A stretch of DNA of 64,000 nt from the NCBI RefSeq assembly GCF_017086365.1, contig NZ_CP070969.1, positions 992,001-1,056,000 of the forward strand, in the 5' to 3' direction. A program made the translations under genes and the position numbers. Numbering within the stretch: position 1 is the first letter of the stretch; every line of letters begins with the position of its first letter. A model generated the notes under the pieces. It had not been told where the DNA came from, made no database searches, and saw nothing but the letters and a program-made list of their open reading frames with translations. The DNA is from Paenibacillus tianjinensis (GTDB lineage: Bacteria > Bacillota > Bacilli > Paenibacillales > Paenibacillaceae). Below are positions 36,621 through 46,264 of the stretch, in pieces.

Positions 36621-38123
36621 TTAAGACCTGCTGCCTAAACGCTGCAAATGTCTGCGGAAAGCGGCCATTACCCACAGATGGGCTTTGGCTTGCGTGTATT
36701 TATAGAGAAACCACGGCAGGGAGGGCAGATAGTCATGGATGGCAATTACGCATTCACGGGTGCCGGGAATCTGCAGGAATTCAAGCCTGCCTTCATGGGT
36801 ATCGCCTTTTTTGGTGAAGGCTCCGCCGGAAATTTGATACACTGTGCTCTCTGCACTGCTCCTTTCCGGGAGATAGGTCAACTCCAGAATAGGTGTGCGG
36901 CTGGCCCATAGATGCACCCGGTAGATATTCCTCCCGTCATAATCAATACGGATCAGCGGCTTCAATGTTCTGCCCAGCCACTCCAGATAATAACGGGCAG
37001 CCCAATCGGTATTGGTATTGCCCGGCAGGACTACGCGCTGAATGGAGCGGACATCGGCGGCCTTTTTTGATTTGCTTCCGGGATTTGATTTGGCAGGGGC
37101 GTTGGATTTGCCTTTGGGCCTCCTTGCGGCTTCGTCCTCCGCCTTCAGTGCCTCCCGCGCAGCTTCAACAAAAGGAATCCGGCCATCGCTGATGCCGGGA
37201 ACCGTCCGCGCGGGATCAACAACCATCGGGTGGGCTAGGCTTTCAATCAGCGGGTAGGCCATCTCCTTCGGCGCTCCGGTGATCAGCGTCACCCAAAGGC
37301 GCGACAGATGGATGGTCAGCAGCGGAATATCGAATAATCTTCGTTTTTTGTGCAGGACCTCCGCGGTCTTCAGCATCATTTCTTTATAAGTCATGCTACC
37401 GGGACCGCCGACGTCGATCGCACGGCCGTATAACTCAGCGCTGCCGATACATTTGCGGAGTGCAAGGAGTACCTCTGATAAAGCGATTGGCTGGGTGGTT
37501 GTCCGCGTCCATTTCGGGAGCAGCATGACCGGCAGACGCCGGACCAGCTTGACCAAGATCGGGAAGGAAGAGCCCTGCGGACCTACAATTAAACCGGCAC
37601 GTATGGTTGTAACGGGTACCCCGTAAGAGCCAAGGATTCGCTCCACCTCAAGCCGGCTGCGTAAATGGCGGGAGAGCTGCTCCTGCGGGATATTCCCGGG
37701 AATAATGCCGCTTAAGTAGACGATCTGCTTAATGCCGTTCTTGCGGGCTGCCCGGGCAAAATTGTCTGCCAGTATGGCATCCATGTCCTCAAAGGCCGCT
37801 TGGGTCAGCTTAGCCGACGGCAGCATTGAATGAACGAGGTAGACGGCATAGTCTGCGCCCTGCAATGCCTGCTCTGCCGATGACATCGAGAACAGCTCAC
37901 AGGAGCGCCACTCCACATTCGGACTGTACTCCTTCTGGTTCCCGTGCCTTGACAGGGCGATCACGTCGTAATCCCCGGTTAACAGCTTCAGCAGATTATG
38001 GCCGATATATCCGCTCGCTCCGGTTAAGGCGATGGCCGCTCTCCGGCCGGTGTCTTCACTCCCTGTGACTGGTTCAGGCCTGTTCTCTTTTGTTACTTCT
38101 ATTGCAGTTCCGGGTGTATTCAT
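36621..38123 (-). CDS. NAD(P)-binding SDR protein with DUF2867 domain
   Basis: 500 residues. The first part (about 28-250) is an atypical short-chain dehydrogenase/NmrA-like Rossmann domain: AIALTGASGYIGHNLLKLL, VYLVHSMLP, QIVYLSGIIPGN, TTIRAGLIVGPQGSSF. The C-terminal part (about 370-490) matches DUF2867. A Lys/Ser/Ala-rich linker (about 330-360) joins them. Proteins of this layout are common in Bacillales but lack an assigned reaction. Single gene. Confidence 0.82.
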   Translation of the reverse strand: MNTPGTAIEVTKENRPEPVTGSEDTGRRAAIALTGASGYIGHNLLKLLTGDYDVIALSRHGNQKEYSPNVEWRSCELFSMSSAEQALQGADYAVYLVHSMLPSAKLTQAAFEDMDAILADNFARAARKNGIKQIVYLSGIIPGNIPQEQLSRHLRSRLEVERILGSYGVPVTTIRAGLIVGPQGSSFPILVKLVRRLPVMLLPKWTRTTTQPIALSEVLLALRKCIGSAELYGRAIDVGGPGSMTYKEMMLKTAEVLHKKRRLFDIPLLTIHLSRLWVTLITGAPKEMAYPLIESLAHPMVVDPARTVPGISDGRIPFVEAAREALKAEDEAARRPKGKSNAPAKSNPGSKSKKAADVRSIQRVVLPGNTNTDWAARYYLEWLGRTLKPLIRIDYDGRNIYRVHLWASRTPILELTYLPERSSAESTVYQISGGAFTKKGDTHEGRLEFLQIPGTRECVIAIHDYLPSLPWFLYKYTQAKAHLWVMAAFRRHLQRLGSRS

Positions 38124-38307
38124 AGATTATCCCTGCTCCCATTAATGATAGATATGACCGAACGAAGTATCGTGCTGTTCAGTACCCTTTTCCGCGCTGT
38201 TTCAACCTCTGTCTTGCTATAACCCTTATTTTTGTGAAGAAAAAGGATATTCAGTTATAATGAAGTTCACAAGCATAAAATTTGAAACAATCGAGGAGGC
38301 AGGCCGG

Positions 38308-39297
38308 ATGAATGATCAGCAGAATACCGGGCAGCAGCTCGCCACCTTTGCCGGGGGCTGCTTCTGGTGTATGGTCAAGCCGTTTGACGAGCTGCCGGGT
38401 ATTGTCTCCGTGGTGTCCGGCTATACGGGCGGGCATACCGGGAACCCGACATATGCTGAGGTCGGAACCGAGACAACCGGACATTTTGAGGCGGTACAGA
38501 TAACTTTTGAGCCGGAGCTGTTTCCGTACACGCGTCTGCTGGACATCTATTGGCAGCTGATTGATCCGACAGACCGGGGCGGCCAGTTTATGGACCGCGG
38601 GAGTTCCTACCGGACGGCTATCTTCGTGCACAGTGAAGAGCAGCGGGCCCAGGCGGAAGCATCAAAAGCCGCGCTTCAGGCAGAGAAGCGGTTCAAGTCT
38701 CCAATTGTGACCGAAATCCTGCCCGCAACGCCGTTTTATCCGGCTGAAGCGGAGCATCAGGACTACTATAAGACCCATCCGCTGGATTATAAGCTGTATC
38801 TGAAGGGTTCCGGCCGGGGGGATTTTACCGAACTCCATTGGAACGGGCGTGAAGACAAGGAACGGCTGCGTTCCCGGCTGACCGCTCTGCAATACGAAGT
38901 GACCCAGCATAAAGGGACGGAGCCTGCTTACGACAATGCGTACTGGAACCATTTTCAAGACGGTATTTATACCGATGTGCTGAATGGCGATCCGCTGTTC
39001 AGCTCCCGGGACAAGTTCGATTCAGGCACCGGCTGGCCCGCATTCACCGTACCGCTCGAACCGGGACTGGTCCGCAGGGAAGCGGACTATAGCGGCGGCG
39101 GGGTGCGGACATTACTGCGGAGCAGGCTGAGCGGTGCTTACCTCGGGCAGTTGTCCTACGATGGTCCGGAGCCTTCGAAGCTGCATTACCGGATTTATTC
39201 AGCCGCAATGCGGTTTGTTCCGAAGGGGGAGCTTGCTGTAAACGGGCTGGAGCGTTACCAGGCATTGTTTGCGAATGATGAGCCGGTGGAGGAATAG
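38308..39297 (+). CDS. msrA: Methionine sulfoxide reductase MsrA fused to a degenerate MsrB domain
   Basis: 329 residues from the ATG at 38308 (GAGGAGG upstream; an earlier ATG at 38260 has none). Residues 1-175 are a full MsrA with GGCFWCMV (catalytic Cys18), [15 protein letters not shown] and DYYKTHP. Residues 190-325 are MsrB-like ([35 protein letters not shown]), but the catalytic Cys of the RYCINS motif is Arg295 (HYRIYS) and the two His of HLGHVF are Tyr278 and Gln281. The zinc CxxC pairs are also absent. Thus MsrA should be active while the MsrB half looks catalytically dead. Confidence 0.9.
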   Translation: MNDQQNTGQQLATFAGGCFWCMVKPFDELPGIVSVVSGYTGGHTGNPTYAEVGTETTGHFEAVQITFEPELFPYTRLLDIYWQLIDPTDRGGQFMDRGSSYRTAIFVHSEEQRAQAEASKAALQAEKRFKSPIVTEILPATPFYPAEAEHQDYYKTHPLDYKLYLKGSGRGDFTELHWNGREDKERLRSRLTALQYEVTQHKGTEPAYDNAYWNHFQDGIYTDVLNGDPLFSSRDKFDSGTGWPAFTVPLEPGLVRREADYSGGGVRTLLRSRLSGAYLGQLSYDGPEPSKLHYRIYSAAMRFVPKGELAVNGLERYQALFANDEPVEE

Positions 39298-39441
39298 CAT
39301 CATTAGCGACTGTCCGGCTTCACTAGAAATGGGAATAAGTACTGAAGAGGATTCAGTAATCCTCCCCGGTAGGTGTGGGAAATAAGGTATACTAATATAA
39401 AAGCGTTATTTTTTGCGTTTGAACACTAAAGGAGTGACCGC

Positions 39442-40533
39442 ATGCATCTTGATCAACAGAATGCAGGAGAACGGCTGAAAGTGATAGCCGAGCAGCTGGC
39501 GGAGGAAATCACTACATGGCAGTATGAACGACAGCCTGACCTAGAGCAAAGATTCGGTCCTTCCGGTAGAGTAAGAACAAAGCAGGATTCCTTATATCAT
39601 TTGCGGTATCTGGCGCAGAGTGTGACGCTGGAGAGTCCGCTTCTCTTTATTAACTATGTTATCTGGCTGAAAGTGCTGCTTGTGCAGTACAAGATTACGG
39701 CTGAGGATCTGCGGATTAACCTTAATCTGTTGAAAGAAGCAATAAGTGTCCGGGTAGAACAGCCGGAAAGAGAGCTGATTCTGAGTTATCTGGACATGGG
39801 TCTTTACCATACAAGCGGGGAGGAGAGCCTGCCTTCTTTTCTTCAGCCGCAGAAGCCCTATTTCCGGGAGGCGGACGAATATCTAAAACTGCTTCTGGAC
39901 GGAGAACGGCGCAAGGCTTCGGAGTTTGTGCTGGGATTGTATAAGGACGGCATAACGGTCCACGATATTTATCTGCATATCTTTCAGGAAACCCAATATG
40001 AGATTGGACGGCTGTGGCAGATGGGGCGCATTACGGTAGCCCAGGAGCATTACTGCACAGCCTGCACCCAGAGCATCATCTCGCAGCTCTATCCGCAATG
40101 GATCCGGGCACAGAATGGCAAGAAAAGACTGGTTGCGGTTGGTGTGGGTGAAGAGCTTCATGAAATTGGACTGCGGATGCTGGCTGATTTCTTCGAAATG
40201 GAGGGCTGGAATACGTTCTACCTGGGCTCAAATATGCCCGTTGAGGGCCTGGTCCGTCATTTGAAGGAGCAGCCAGCCGAGCTGCTGGCTATTTCGATTA
40301 CTATGACTTTTCATGTATCCGAGGTCATTCGCGTGATATCGTCCATCCGGAGCCACCGTGAGCTGGACAGCCTCCGCATTATGGTCGGCGGAATGCCGTT
40401 TAATATAGACACGGAATTATGGAAGAAGGTCGGCGCCGACGGCTATGCCCCGGATGCGAAGCTTGCACTGGAGGTGGCGGAACGGCTTGTTTCGGAAGAG
40501 GGCATACTGAAGGCGGGATTTCCAAATGATTGA
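39442..40533 (+). CDS. Cobalamin-binding sensor protein with CarH-type motifs
   Basis: 363 residues. An all-helical N-terminal region (about 1-135) is unassigned and has no MerR helix-turn-helix. Next is a four-helix B12 cap (about 140-215) with W192-x9-E202-H203, the signature of CarH photoreceptors, then the Rossmann-type B12 domain (about 228-355) with E238-x-H240-x-x-G243 as lower-ligand motif and [19 protein letters not shown]. CarH-type proteins bind adenosylcobalamin and react to light. It overlaps the histidine kinase gene by 8 bases, so it probably feeds a signal to it. Confidence 0.85.
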   Translation: MHLDQQNAGERLKVIAEQLAEEITTWQYERQPDLEQRFGPSGRVRTKQDSLYHLRYLAQSVTLESPLLFINYVIWLKVLLVQYKITAEDLRINLNLLKEAISVRVEQPERELILSYLDMGLYHTSGEESLPSFLQPQKPYFREADEYLKLLLDGERRKASEFVLGLYKDGITVHDIYLHIFQETQYEIGRLWQMGRITVAQEHYCTACTQSIISQLYPQWIRAQNGKKRLVAVGVGEELHEIGLRMLADFFEMEGWNTFYLGSNMPVEGLVRHLKEQPAELLAISITMTFHVSEVIRVISSIRSHRELDSLRIMVGGMPFNIDTELWKKVGADGYAPDAKLALEVAERLVSEEGILKAGFPND

Positions 40534-42211
40534 CCATGAGCAGGAAATCCGCAAACTGAGGGGGACCATCGAGAAGCTCTCGCATCAGGTGATTGACGGC
40601 CAGCACCGGGAAGAACAAATCTTAGCTGAATTTTCGGCGATGAATAATGAATTGATTACGATGCACCGGCTCCTTGCCAAGAATAATGCCGAGCTTAAGG
40701 AGCTGAAAGAAGAGGCAGAAGCGTCCAACCGGGCGAAAAGCCTCTTTCTGGCTACAGTCAGCCACGAAATCCGCACACCGATGAACGGTATTCTGGGGAT
40801 GACCGAGCTGCTCGGGGCAGAGGGGATGGCGGAAGAACAGCAGAGTTATCTGCAGGTGATCCGTGAATCCGCTCAGTACCTGCTGCAGATGATCAACAAT
40901 CTGCTCGATATCTCCAAAATTGAAGCCAGAAAAATGGAACTGAACAAGATATCTTTTAGCGTTGATGATCTGCTGGAGCATGCCTTCAAGCTGCTCTCTC
41001 CCGCTGCCGTAAAGCGCGGAAATACGCTGAAATGCCACGCCGGAAGCGGTGTCGCGGGTACGCTTGAAGGAGATTCCCCAAAAATCCTTCAAGTGCTCAT
41101 CAATCTGCTCGGCAATGCGGTGAAGTTCACGCAGAACGGGGAAGTAGAGCTGTCAGTAAGTCTGGAAGGTGAGGATGAATTCTGTCAGAGGCTTTGCTTC
41201 GCAGTCCGGGATGAGGGGATCGGCATCCCGCTGGAGGATCAGGCGGCTCTATTCCGACCGTATTCCCAAATAATCCGGGATGCAGAGAAGGCCGTTGAAG
41301 GTACCGGACTTGGCCTGTCGATTTGCAAATCTATGGTTGAGCTGATGGGCGGAACGATTAGGGTGGACAGTTCACCTGGAGAGGGTTCCACTTTCCGCTT
41401 CGAGCTTATGCTGGACAAACCGGCAAGCCTGCCGGAGCCGCAGCCTACTGCTGAAGCTGCATTGCCGGTAGCCCGATTCAGTACGCTGCCAGTACTGGTT
41501 GCGGAAGATAATGGGCTGAACCGTACACTGCTGCAGCAGCAGCTCAAGAGGCTGGGGATTACAGAGGTGCATCTGGTGGGCAGCGGCAGTGAGGCTGTAG
41601 AAGCCTGGCAGCAGCAGAAGTACGGGCTGATTCTGATGGACAGCAGGCTTCCGGGCATGAATGGCGACGAGGCGGTCCGTCTCATCCGCCAGCTGGAATT
41701 ATCCGGGGGAAGGCCGAGGATTCCCATCATTGGTGTGACCGGAGACGGGGCGGAGGAGAGCCGGTTGCAGTTCGTCCGTGCTGGCTTGGATGACTGGGCG
41801 GCGAAGCCGCTGAGTCTGCAGAAGCTGCAGCAGCTTCTGGACAAATGGTTTGGCAGGGAGCCGTATATTCCCGTACTTCAACAAGACACGCTGACCGGCA
41901 TCCGGGAGATGGACGGTGAAGATGAGCCGCAATTTCTCCGCATGCTGGTAGAGATTTTCAAGAGTGATACTCCTCTTCGGCTGGCGGCGCTGGATGCAGC
42001 GGCGTCGATGAGGGATCTTCCGGAGATGGCGGCGGTGGCCCACGGCCTTAAATCGGGCAGTCTGAGCATCGGTGCACAGTATTTTTCCCATTTGTGCGCG
42101 TTGGTTGAGCTTCATGCCAGAGCAGATGAATATGACCTGGCCGTACAGCAGCTGACTAAACTTGGGCCTGCCTACGAGGAAGCCTGCCGGGAGCTCGAAA
42201 ACCTGCTGTAG
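40526..42211 (+). CDS. Hybrid histidine kinase (HisKA-HATPase-REC-Hpt) without own sensor domain
   Basis: 561 residues, cytoplasmic. Short N-terminal coiled coil (about 1-70), HisKA with H80 ([13 protein letters not shown]), HATPase with N box ([14 protein letters not shown]), DEGIGIP and GTGLGLSIC; receiver domain (about 320-440) with Asp372 ([13 protein letters not shown]) and Lys in AAKPL; Hpt domain at the end with His506 ([12 protein letters not shown]). It lacks any input domain, which the overlapping B12 protein could supply. The final response regulator is not in this window. Confidence 0.9.
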   Translation: MIDHEQEIRKLRGTIEKLSHQVIDGQHREEQILAEFSAMNNELITMHRLLAKNNAELKELKEEAEASNRAKSLFLATVSHEIRTPMNGILGMTELLGAEGMAEEQQSYLQVIRESAQYLLQMINNLLDISKIEARKMELNKISFSVDDLLEHAFKLLSPAAVKRGNTLKCHAGSGVAGTLEGDSPKILQVLINLLGNAVKFTQNGEVELSVSLEGEDEFCQRLCFAVRDEGIGIPLEDQAALFRPYSQIIRDAEKAVEGTGLGLSICKSMVELMGGTIRVDSSPGEGSTFRFELMLDKPASLPEPQPTAEAALPVARFSTLPVLVAEDNGLNRTLLQQQLKRLGITEVHLVGSGSEAVEAWQQQKYGLILMDSRLPGMNGDEAVRLIRQLELSGGRPRIPIIGVTGDGAEESRLQFVRAGLDDWAAKPLSLQKLQQLLDKWFGREPYIPVLQQDTLTGIREMDGEDEPQFLRMLVEIFKSDTPLRLAALDAAASMRDLPEMAAVAHGLKSGSLSIGAQYFSHLCALVELHARADEYDLAVQQLTKLGPAYEEACRELENLL

Positions 42212-42224
42212 ATACAGGAATGTT

Positions 42225-42266
42225 AGACCGGTATGCCCATTTTTCGGGGCTGCCGGTCTTTTTTTA
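42225..42266 (+). terminator. Terminator after the hybrid kinase gene
   Basis: AGACCGG/CCGGTCT with inner GCCC/GGGG pairs, followed by seven T. Confidence 0.85.
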
Positions 42267-42368
42267 GACGCATGATCATATCAAGGCAGTAGAGACATAT
42301 TATATAGCGTGGTCGCAGACGGTATTGCTGCTTTTCTCTGACAATGTCATATAAGGTCACATTTACGA

Positions 42369-42397
42369 TTGACAAATGCTGGAGCCAGGTATATATT
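42369..42397 (+). promoter_or_regulatory. Promoter of the hut operon
   Basis: TTGACA (42369-42374), 17-base spacer, TATATT (42392-42397): near-consensus. The leader to hutP is about 140 bases long. Confidence 0.88.
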
Positions 42398-42412
42398 CTT
42401 CTCAGCGAATTA

Positions 42413-42436
42413 TAGTGATTAGTCAACAGAATGTAG
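42413..42436 (+). promoter_or_regulatory. HutP-type RNA site in the hutP leader (four NAG triplets)
   Basis: TAG at 42413 and 42420, CAG at 42427 and TAG at 42434, each separated by exactly four bases. HutP of B. subtilis binds NAG triplets with this spacing. The row lies between CTCAGC and GCTGAG, which can pair and present it in a loop. A T-run (42477-42484) follows, so an attenuator here is possible but I cannot draw a clear stem. Confidence 0.6.
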
Positions 42437-42541
42437 CTGAGAATCAGGAGACGGACGTTTCCTAGTTTCGGGTGCATTTTTTTTATGAACTAAGATCCCG
42501 GACATACCAATCAATGCCAAAGAATCGAGGAGAATTTCTGC

Positions 42542-43003
42542 ATGGGGGAAACATCCGTTTCATCTTTTCCGATCGGGAAGTTAGCTATACTGCTTGCGGT
42601 TCTTCAGGAGCATGAATGGAAAAAGGTTATTGAGCAGGAGCTGGCTTCGCAGGACTTCCGCTATACGATCGGGCGGGTCGGGGCTATGGATATGATTAAA
42701 GTGATCGCAGCCATCGAAACAGCAGCAAAAAGCAATCACATTATCGATCCGGGTTCCTACCGGGAGGTGCATTCGCTGTATCATGCCATCATTGAGGCGA
42801 TTCAGAGCATTGGCCGCGGCATCGTTCAGTTCGGCGATATTCTGCGCACGGTAGGGCTGACTTTTGCCATTGTAAGAGGGAAGATGTCGGGGGCTGTGGA
42901 GCATGAAGGGGAATGGATCGTGGTATGTGCCTACGGGACGATTGGTGCTCCGAAAAAGGGATTTGAGCATGAGGCCATCGGGTTCGGGTTCAATCATATT
43001 TAG
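42542..43003 (+). CDS. hutP: Hut operon regulatory protein HutP
   Basis: RNA-binding antiterminator activated by histidine and Mg2+. 153 residues, normal size: IGKLAILLAVLQEHEWKKVIEQELASQDFRYTIGRVGAMDMIKVIAAIETAAK, and the end WIVVCAYGTIGAPKKGFEHEAIGFGFNHI. GAGGAG precedes the ATG. The protein should bind the RNA sites at 43051-43068 and perhaps 42413-42436. Confidence 0.95.
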   Translation: MGETSVSSFPIGKLAILLAVLQEHEWKKVIEQELASQDFRYTIGRVGAMDMIKVIAAIETAAKSNHIIDPGSYREVHSLYHAIIEAIQSIGRGIVQFGDILRTVGLTFAIVRGKMSGAVEHEGEWIVVCAYGTIGAPKKGFEHEAIGFGFNHI

Positions 43004-43050
43004 CAGTTGGATTGCTGAAGAAGTCACCTTAACGTGATCAAGCCGTAATT

Positions 43051-43104
43051 TAGTGATTAGTAATATAGAAGCCGGTACCTCTTATTAGGGTATGGGCTTT
43101 TTCT
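43051..43104 (+). promoter_or_regulatory. HutP site and terminator between hutP and hutH
   Basis: TAG triplets at 43051, 43058 and 43066 (spacers 4 and 5 bases) run into a terminator hairpin AAGCCGGTACC / GGTATGGGCTT (43069-43099) followed by TTTTCT. This is the same arrangement as the B. subtilis hut attenuator: without histidine-bound HutP, transcription should stop before hutH. Confidence 0.8.
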
Positions 43105-43129
43105 ATTACTCAAAAAGCAGGTGAGGCTT

Positions 43130-44683
43130 ATGTTGGAAACAGCTAAATCTACAGTGGTTATATACGGTAATTCTTTGACCATGGAGGAGGTCGTCCATGT
43201 AGCCCGGTACCACCACCATGTGGAGCTTAGTGAAGAGAGCTGCCGGAAAGTGGAGCATACCCGTAACTATGTGGAGAAGCTGCTGCAGGAGAAAAAAGTG
43301 GTGTATGGCCTGACCACAGGCTTCGGCAAATTCAGCGATACGTATATCTCCCCGGAGGATACGAAGGCGCTGCAGCTTAACCTGATCCGCAGCCACAGCT
43401 GCGGGATCGGGGCGCCGTTTGCGGAGGAGGTCGTCCGGGCCATCCTGCTGCTGCGGGTTAATGCGCTGGCCCTTGGCTACTCCGGCATCCGCCTGGAAGT
43501 CCTAAGGCTGATGATAGAACTGCTTAACAGAGGTGTTGTGCCGGTGATCCCGGAAAAAGGTTCCCTGGGCGCAAGCGGGGACCTGGCTCCGTTATCGCAT
43601 ATGGTGCTCGTCCTGATCGGTGAAGGCGAGGCCTATTACCGGGGAGTGCGGCTGCCGGGGGTTGAGGCGCTGGCTAAGGCAGGACTCACACCGATTGTAC
43701 TGGAGGCCAAAGAAGGGCTGGCGCTGATTAACGGAACGCAGGTCATGACGGCAGTCGGCACGCTGGCCTGCTGGGATGCGCTGAAGCTGGCGGACTGGGC
43801 GGACTGTACGGCGGCACTGACCTGCGAGGCGCTGCTGGCGGTACGGGATGCTTTTGATCCGGCGACGCATGCCGTCCGGCCGCATAAGGGCCAGCAGCAG
43901 GCGGCCGCCAACATCCGGAATCTGACAGCCGGCAGCACCCTGATGACGAATCAGGGGGAGAAGCGGGTACAGGATGCCTATTCGCTGCGCTGCGCACCCC
44001 AGGTTCACGGGGCTAGCAGGGACGCGCTGACTTATATCGCGGAGAAGCTGAGTATCGAGATGAATTCAGCTACGGACAATCCGCTGATTTTTGCTGATGA
44101 AGAGCAGGTAATCTCCGGCGGGAACTTCCACGGTCAGCCGGTTGCCCTGCCGATGGACCATCTGTCGGTCTGCGCGGCAGAGCTGGCTGATATTAGTGAG
44201 CGGAGGATTGAGCGGCTGGTCAACCCGCAGCTGAACGAGGGGCTGCCCCCGTTTCTGACGCTGAACGGCGGGCTGCAATCCGGATTCATGATCGCACAGT
44301 ACGCTGCAGCCGCTGTCGTCTCGGAGAACAAATCACTGGCTCATCCGGCCAGCGTGGACTCCATTCCGTCCTCGGGCAATCAAGAGGATCATGTCAGCAT
44401 GGGGACAATCGGTGCACGCAAAGCAAGGCAAATCGTTGACAATGCCTATGCGGTACTGGCCATTGAGCTGCTCTGCGCGGCGCAGGCCATCGATTTCCGA
44501 GGGCCGCAGCGGCTCGGCAAAGGCACCAAATGGATCTATGACCGCTGCCGAGAGCAGGTGGCTGCGGTGAAGGAAGACCGCGTGCTCTCCGGCGATTTTG
44601 CTGCTATTAGGGAGTGGATGAAGGAGCCAGGCGTGCTAGACGGATTAATAGCCCAGGTGCCGTTTAGCAGCTGTGTGAAGTGA
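43130..44683 (+). CDS. hutH: Histidine ammonia-lyase
   Basis: Removes ammonia from histidine to give urocanate. 517 residues from the ATG at 43130, which has AGGTGAGG just upstream; a GTG at 43121 lies in that site. The MIO prosthetic group forms from Ala-Ser-Gly in GSLGASGDLAPLSH; TTGFGKFSDT and SIPSSGNQEDHVSMG are also typical. Start of the catabolic part of the hut operon; an IS element now lies between it and hutU. Confidence 0.96.
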   Translation: MLETAKSTVVIYGNSLTMEEVVHVARYHHHVELSEESCRKVEHTRNYVEKLLQEKKVVYGLTTGFGKFSDTYISPEDTKALQLNLIRSHSCGIGAPFAEEVVRAILLLRVNALALGYSGIRLEVLRLMIELLNRGVVPVIPEKGSLGASGDLAPLSHMVLVLIGEGEAYYRGVRLPGVEALAKAGLTPIVLEAKEGLALINGTQVMTAVGTLACWDALKLADWADCTAALTCEALLAVRDAFDPATHAVRPHKGQQQAAANIRNLTAGSTLMTNQGEKRVQDAYSLRCAPQVHGASRDALTYIAEKLSIEMNSATDNPLIFADEEQVISGGNFHGQPVALPMDHLSVCAAELADISERRIERLVNPQLNEGLPPFLTLNGGLQSGFMIAQYAAAAVVSENKSLAHPASVDSIPSSGNQEDHVSMGTIGARKARQIVDNAYAVLAIELLCAAQAIDFRGPQRLGKGTKWIYDRCREQVAAVKEDRVLSGDFAAIREWMKEPGVLDGLIAQVPFSSCVK

Positions 44684-44724
44684 GTGGAGCAGGTGCAAAA
44701 ACGGTGAAGTTAAGTTACGCAGGG

Positions 44725-44848
44725 GGAATTGAAGTGGTAGGAGCGGTAAGATAACGTCCGCCTGTAAGCTTTCCGAAGGAAAGCTTGCTTCAGGAGGGCG
44801 AAGTAACGGGATTTCCTCCATCTAAATTCCTCCGGGCGGAGCAGAGAC
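44725..44848. repeat. Dispersed intergenic repeat, copy 2, continuing to 46420 on the far side of the IS
   Basis: Contains CGTCCGCCTGTAAGCTTTC and GGAAAGCTTGCTTC, matching copy 1 at about 2283-2328, then a CTCCATCTAAATTCC tail. The IS256-type element split this region: removing it and one target copy joins 44848 to 46273. The region 46280-46420 holds two related units, TTTAGCGGGAGGTTTTCC (from 46339) and TTAGCGGGAGCTTTTCC (from 46391), each ending in a CTAAA complement of its start. Confidence 0.55.
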
Positions 44849-46264
44849 GGTAGCGTCAAGAAGTTTGTGTAAGAGAGCAGAATGTAACTTCTCGGGTGTT
44901 CGTTGGTAAGTGCAGATGTTCTTTGGGGCGGGGGAGACCCCGCCCCAAAGAACAAGGGATTTCGAGTTACTTCTCTGGCTCTGCCTGCGCTGGATATCGC
45001 TCTTCAAACATCTCATTTAGTTTCTTCTTTACTTCCAGATCGCCGAAGCCGCGAATGACCCGTTCGCTAAAACGTTCGTTGTAATCGATGACGTCCAGGT
45101 AGACAATTTTCTCTGCCGCATCCATATTCGTGAGGCTGTTCATCGGCTTCAGGCGTTTTCGAATTTCCTTGTTCATTCGTTCAATCGGATTGGATGTGTA
45201 GATGGCTTCTTTTATGAGCACGGGATACTTGTAAAAGGTCAGCAGCGTCGGTAACTGTTCTTCCCAGGACCGCATTTCTTTCGGGTAGAGCTTGCCCCAT
45301 TTGGCCTTCACCGTGTCAAACGCAGCCCGGGCCAGATCATGGTCTGCAGCCGTGTAGATGGTCTTCAGATCTTCAATGACTTCCGTTTTGTGCTGAACTC
45401 GAATTTTCGGAAAGGTCGAACGCACTTTGTGGACGATACAATGCTGCACATCCGCCTTCGGATAAGTTTCACGGAACGCTGCATCGAGTCCCGGAAGCCC
45501 ATCAAACACGCCCAGCAAGACTTCCTGGACACCACGGTCGTAGAGGTCTTTGAGCACCTCGCGCCAGCCGTTTGCGCTCTCCTGGCCGCCTACGTAAAAG
45601 CCAAGGATCTGGCGGTGACCGTCTTCGTCGATCCCCATGGCGAAATAAACGACTTCTCCGCTAACGGTGCTGCGCTTGAGTTTCACATATAGGCCATCCA
45701 GGTAGATAACGGAGTAGCGTTTGTTTAACGGGCGCTTCTGCCACTGATGAATGTCGTCAAGTACCGTAGCTGTAATGTTGCTAACGGTCGTGGGTGAATA
45801 GTGGCTGCCGAACATACTTTCAATGAACCGGGCCACATCTCGCGTTCCCATACCACTTTTGTACATCTGGATGACAGCCTCCTCTAGCCATCCATCTCGC
45901 CGCTGGTAGGGCTCGAACAACTGCGTTTGGAAGGCTCCTTGACGGTCCCTAGGAACGGCCAGATCCTCTACATTTCCGTATTTCGTGTGTAGATCCCGGG
46001 TGTAGTATCCGTTGCGGCTGTTGTGGTTCCCGGCTTCTTCACTGGTCATGAATTGCTGGATTTCCGCTTTCATAATGGACTCTAGATTATCTTTTACAAA
46101 TTGGGTGACAAGATTTTCAAATAGATTATTTAACATGTTTTCGGGTAGAATAGTCATCGAGTAGGGTTCCTTTCTTGGTGGACTTCGACAATCCCGAGAA
46201 TACCCTACTTTTTTGTTGCCTGACTAGGCTCCAAATCTTGGTACACAACTTACTTTACGCCATC
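44849..46264 (-). mobile_element. Complete IS256-family insertion sequence, 1416 bp, with 8-bp target duplication
   Basis: Left end GGTAGCGTCAAGAAGTTTGTG and the reverse complement of the right end GATGGCGTAAAGTAAGTTGTG align with about 16 of 23 bases equal as terminal inverted repeats. GCAGAGAC directly flanks both ends (44841-44848 and 46265-46272), the duplication size of this family. One intact transposase gene lies inside. It separates hutH from hutU. A hairpin GGGGCGGGGGAGACCCCGCCCC (44926-44947) lies after the transposase gene and may act as its terminator. Confidence 0.93.
44967..46157 (-). CDS. IS256 family transposase
   Basis: 396-residue DDE transposase of the Mutator/IS256 type: NSRNGYYTRDLHTKYG, first Asp in YSVIYLDGLYVKLK, second in VLLGVFDGLPGLDAAFRETYP, QHCIVHKVRST, and the Glu region TSNPIERMNKEIRKRLKPMNS. 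Full length without breaks, so it may still be active. Confidence 0.96.
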   Translation of the reverse strand: MTILPENMLNNLFENLVTQFVKDNLESIMKAEIQQFMTSEEAGNHNSRNGYYTRDLHTKYGNVEDLAVPRDRQGAFQTQLFEPYQRRDGWLEEAVIQMYKSGMGTRDVARFIESMFGSHYSPTTVSNITATVLDDIHQWQKRPLNKRYSVIYLDGLYVKLKRSTVSGEVVYFAMGIDEDGHRQILGFYVGGQESANGWREVLKDLYDRGVQEVLLGVFDGLPGLDAAFRETYPKADVQHCIVHKVRSTFPKIRVQHKTEVIEDLKTIYTAADHDLARAAFDTVKAKWGKLYPKEMRSWEEQLPTLLTFYKYPVLIKEAIYTSNPIERMNKEIRKRLKPMNSLTNMDAAEKIVYLDVIDYNERFSERVIRGFGDLEVKKKLNEMFEERYPAQAEPEK

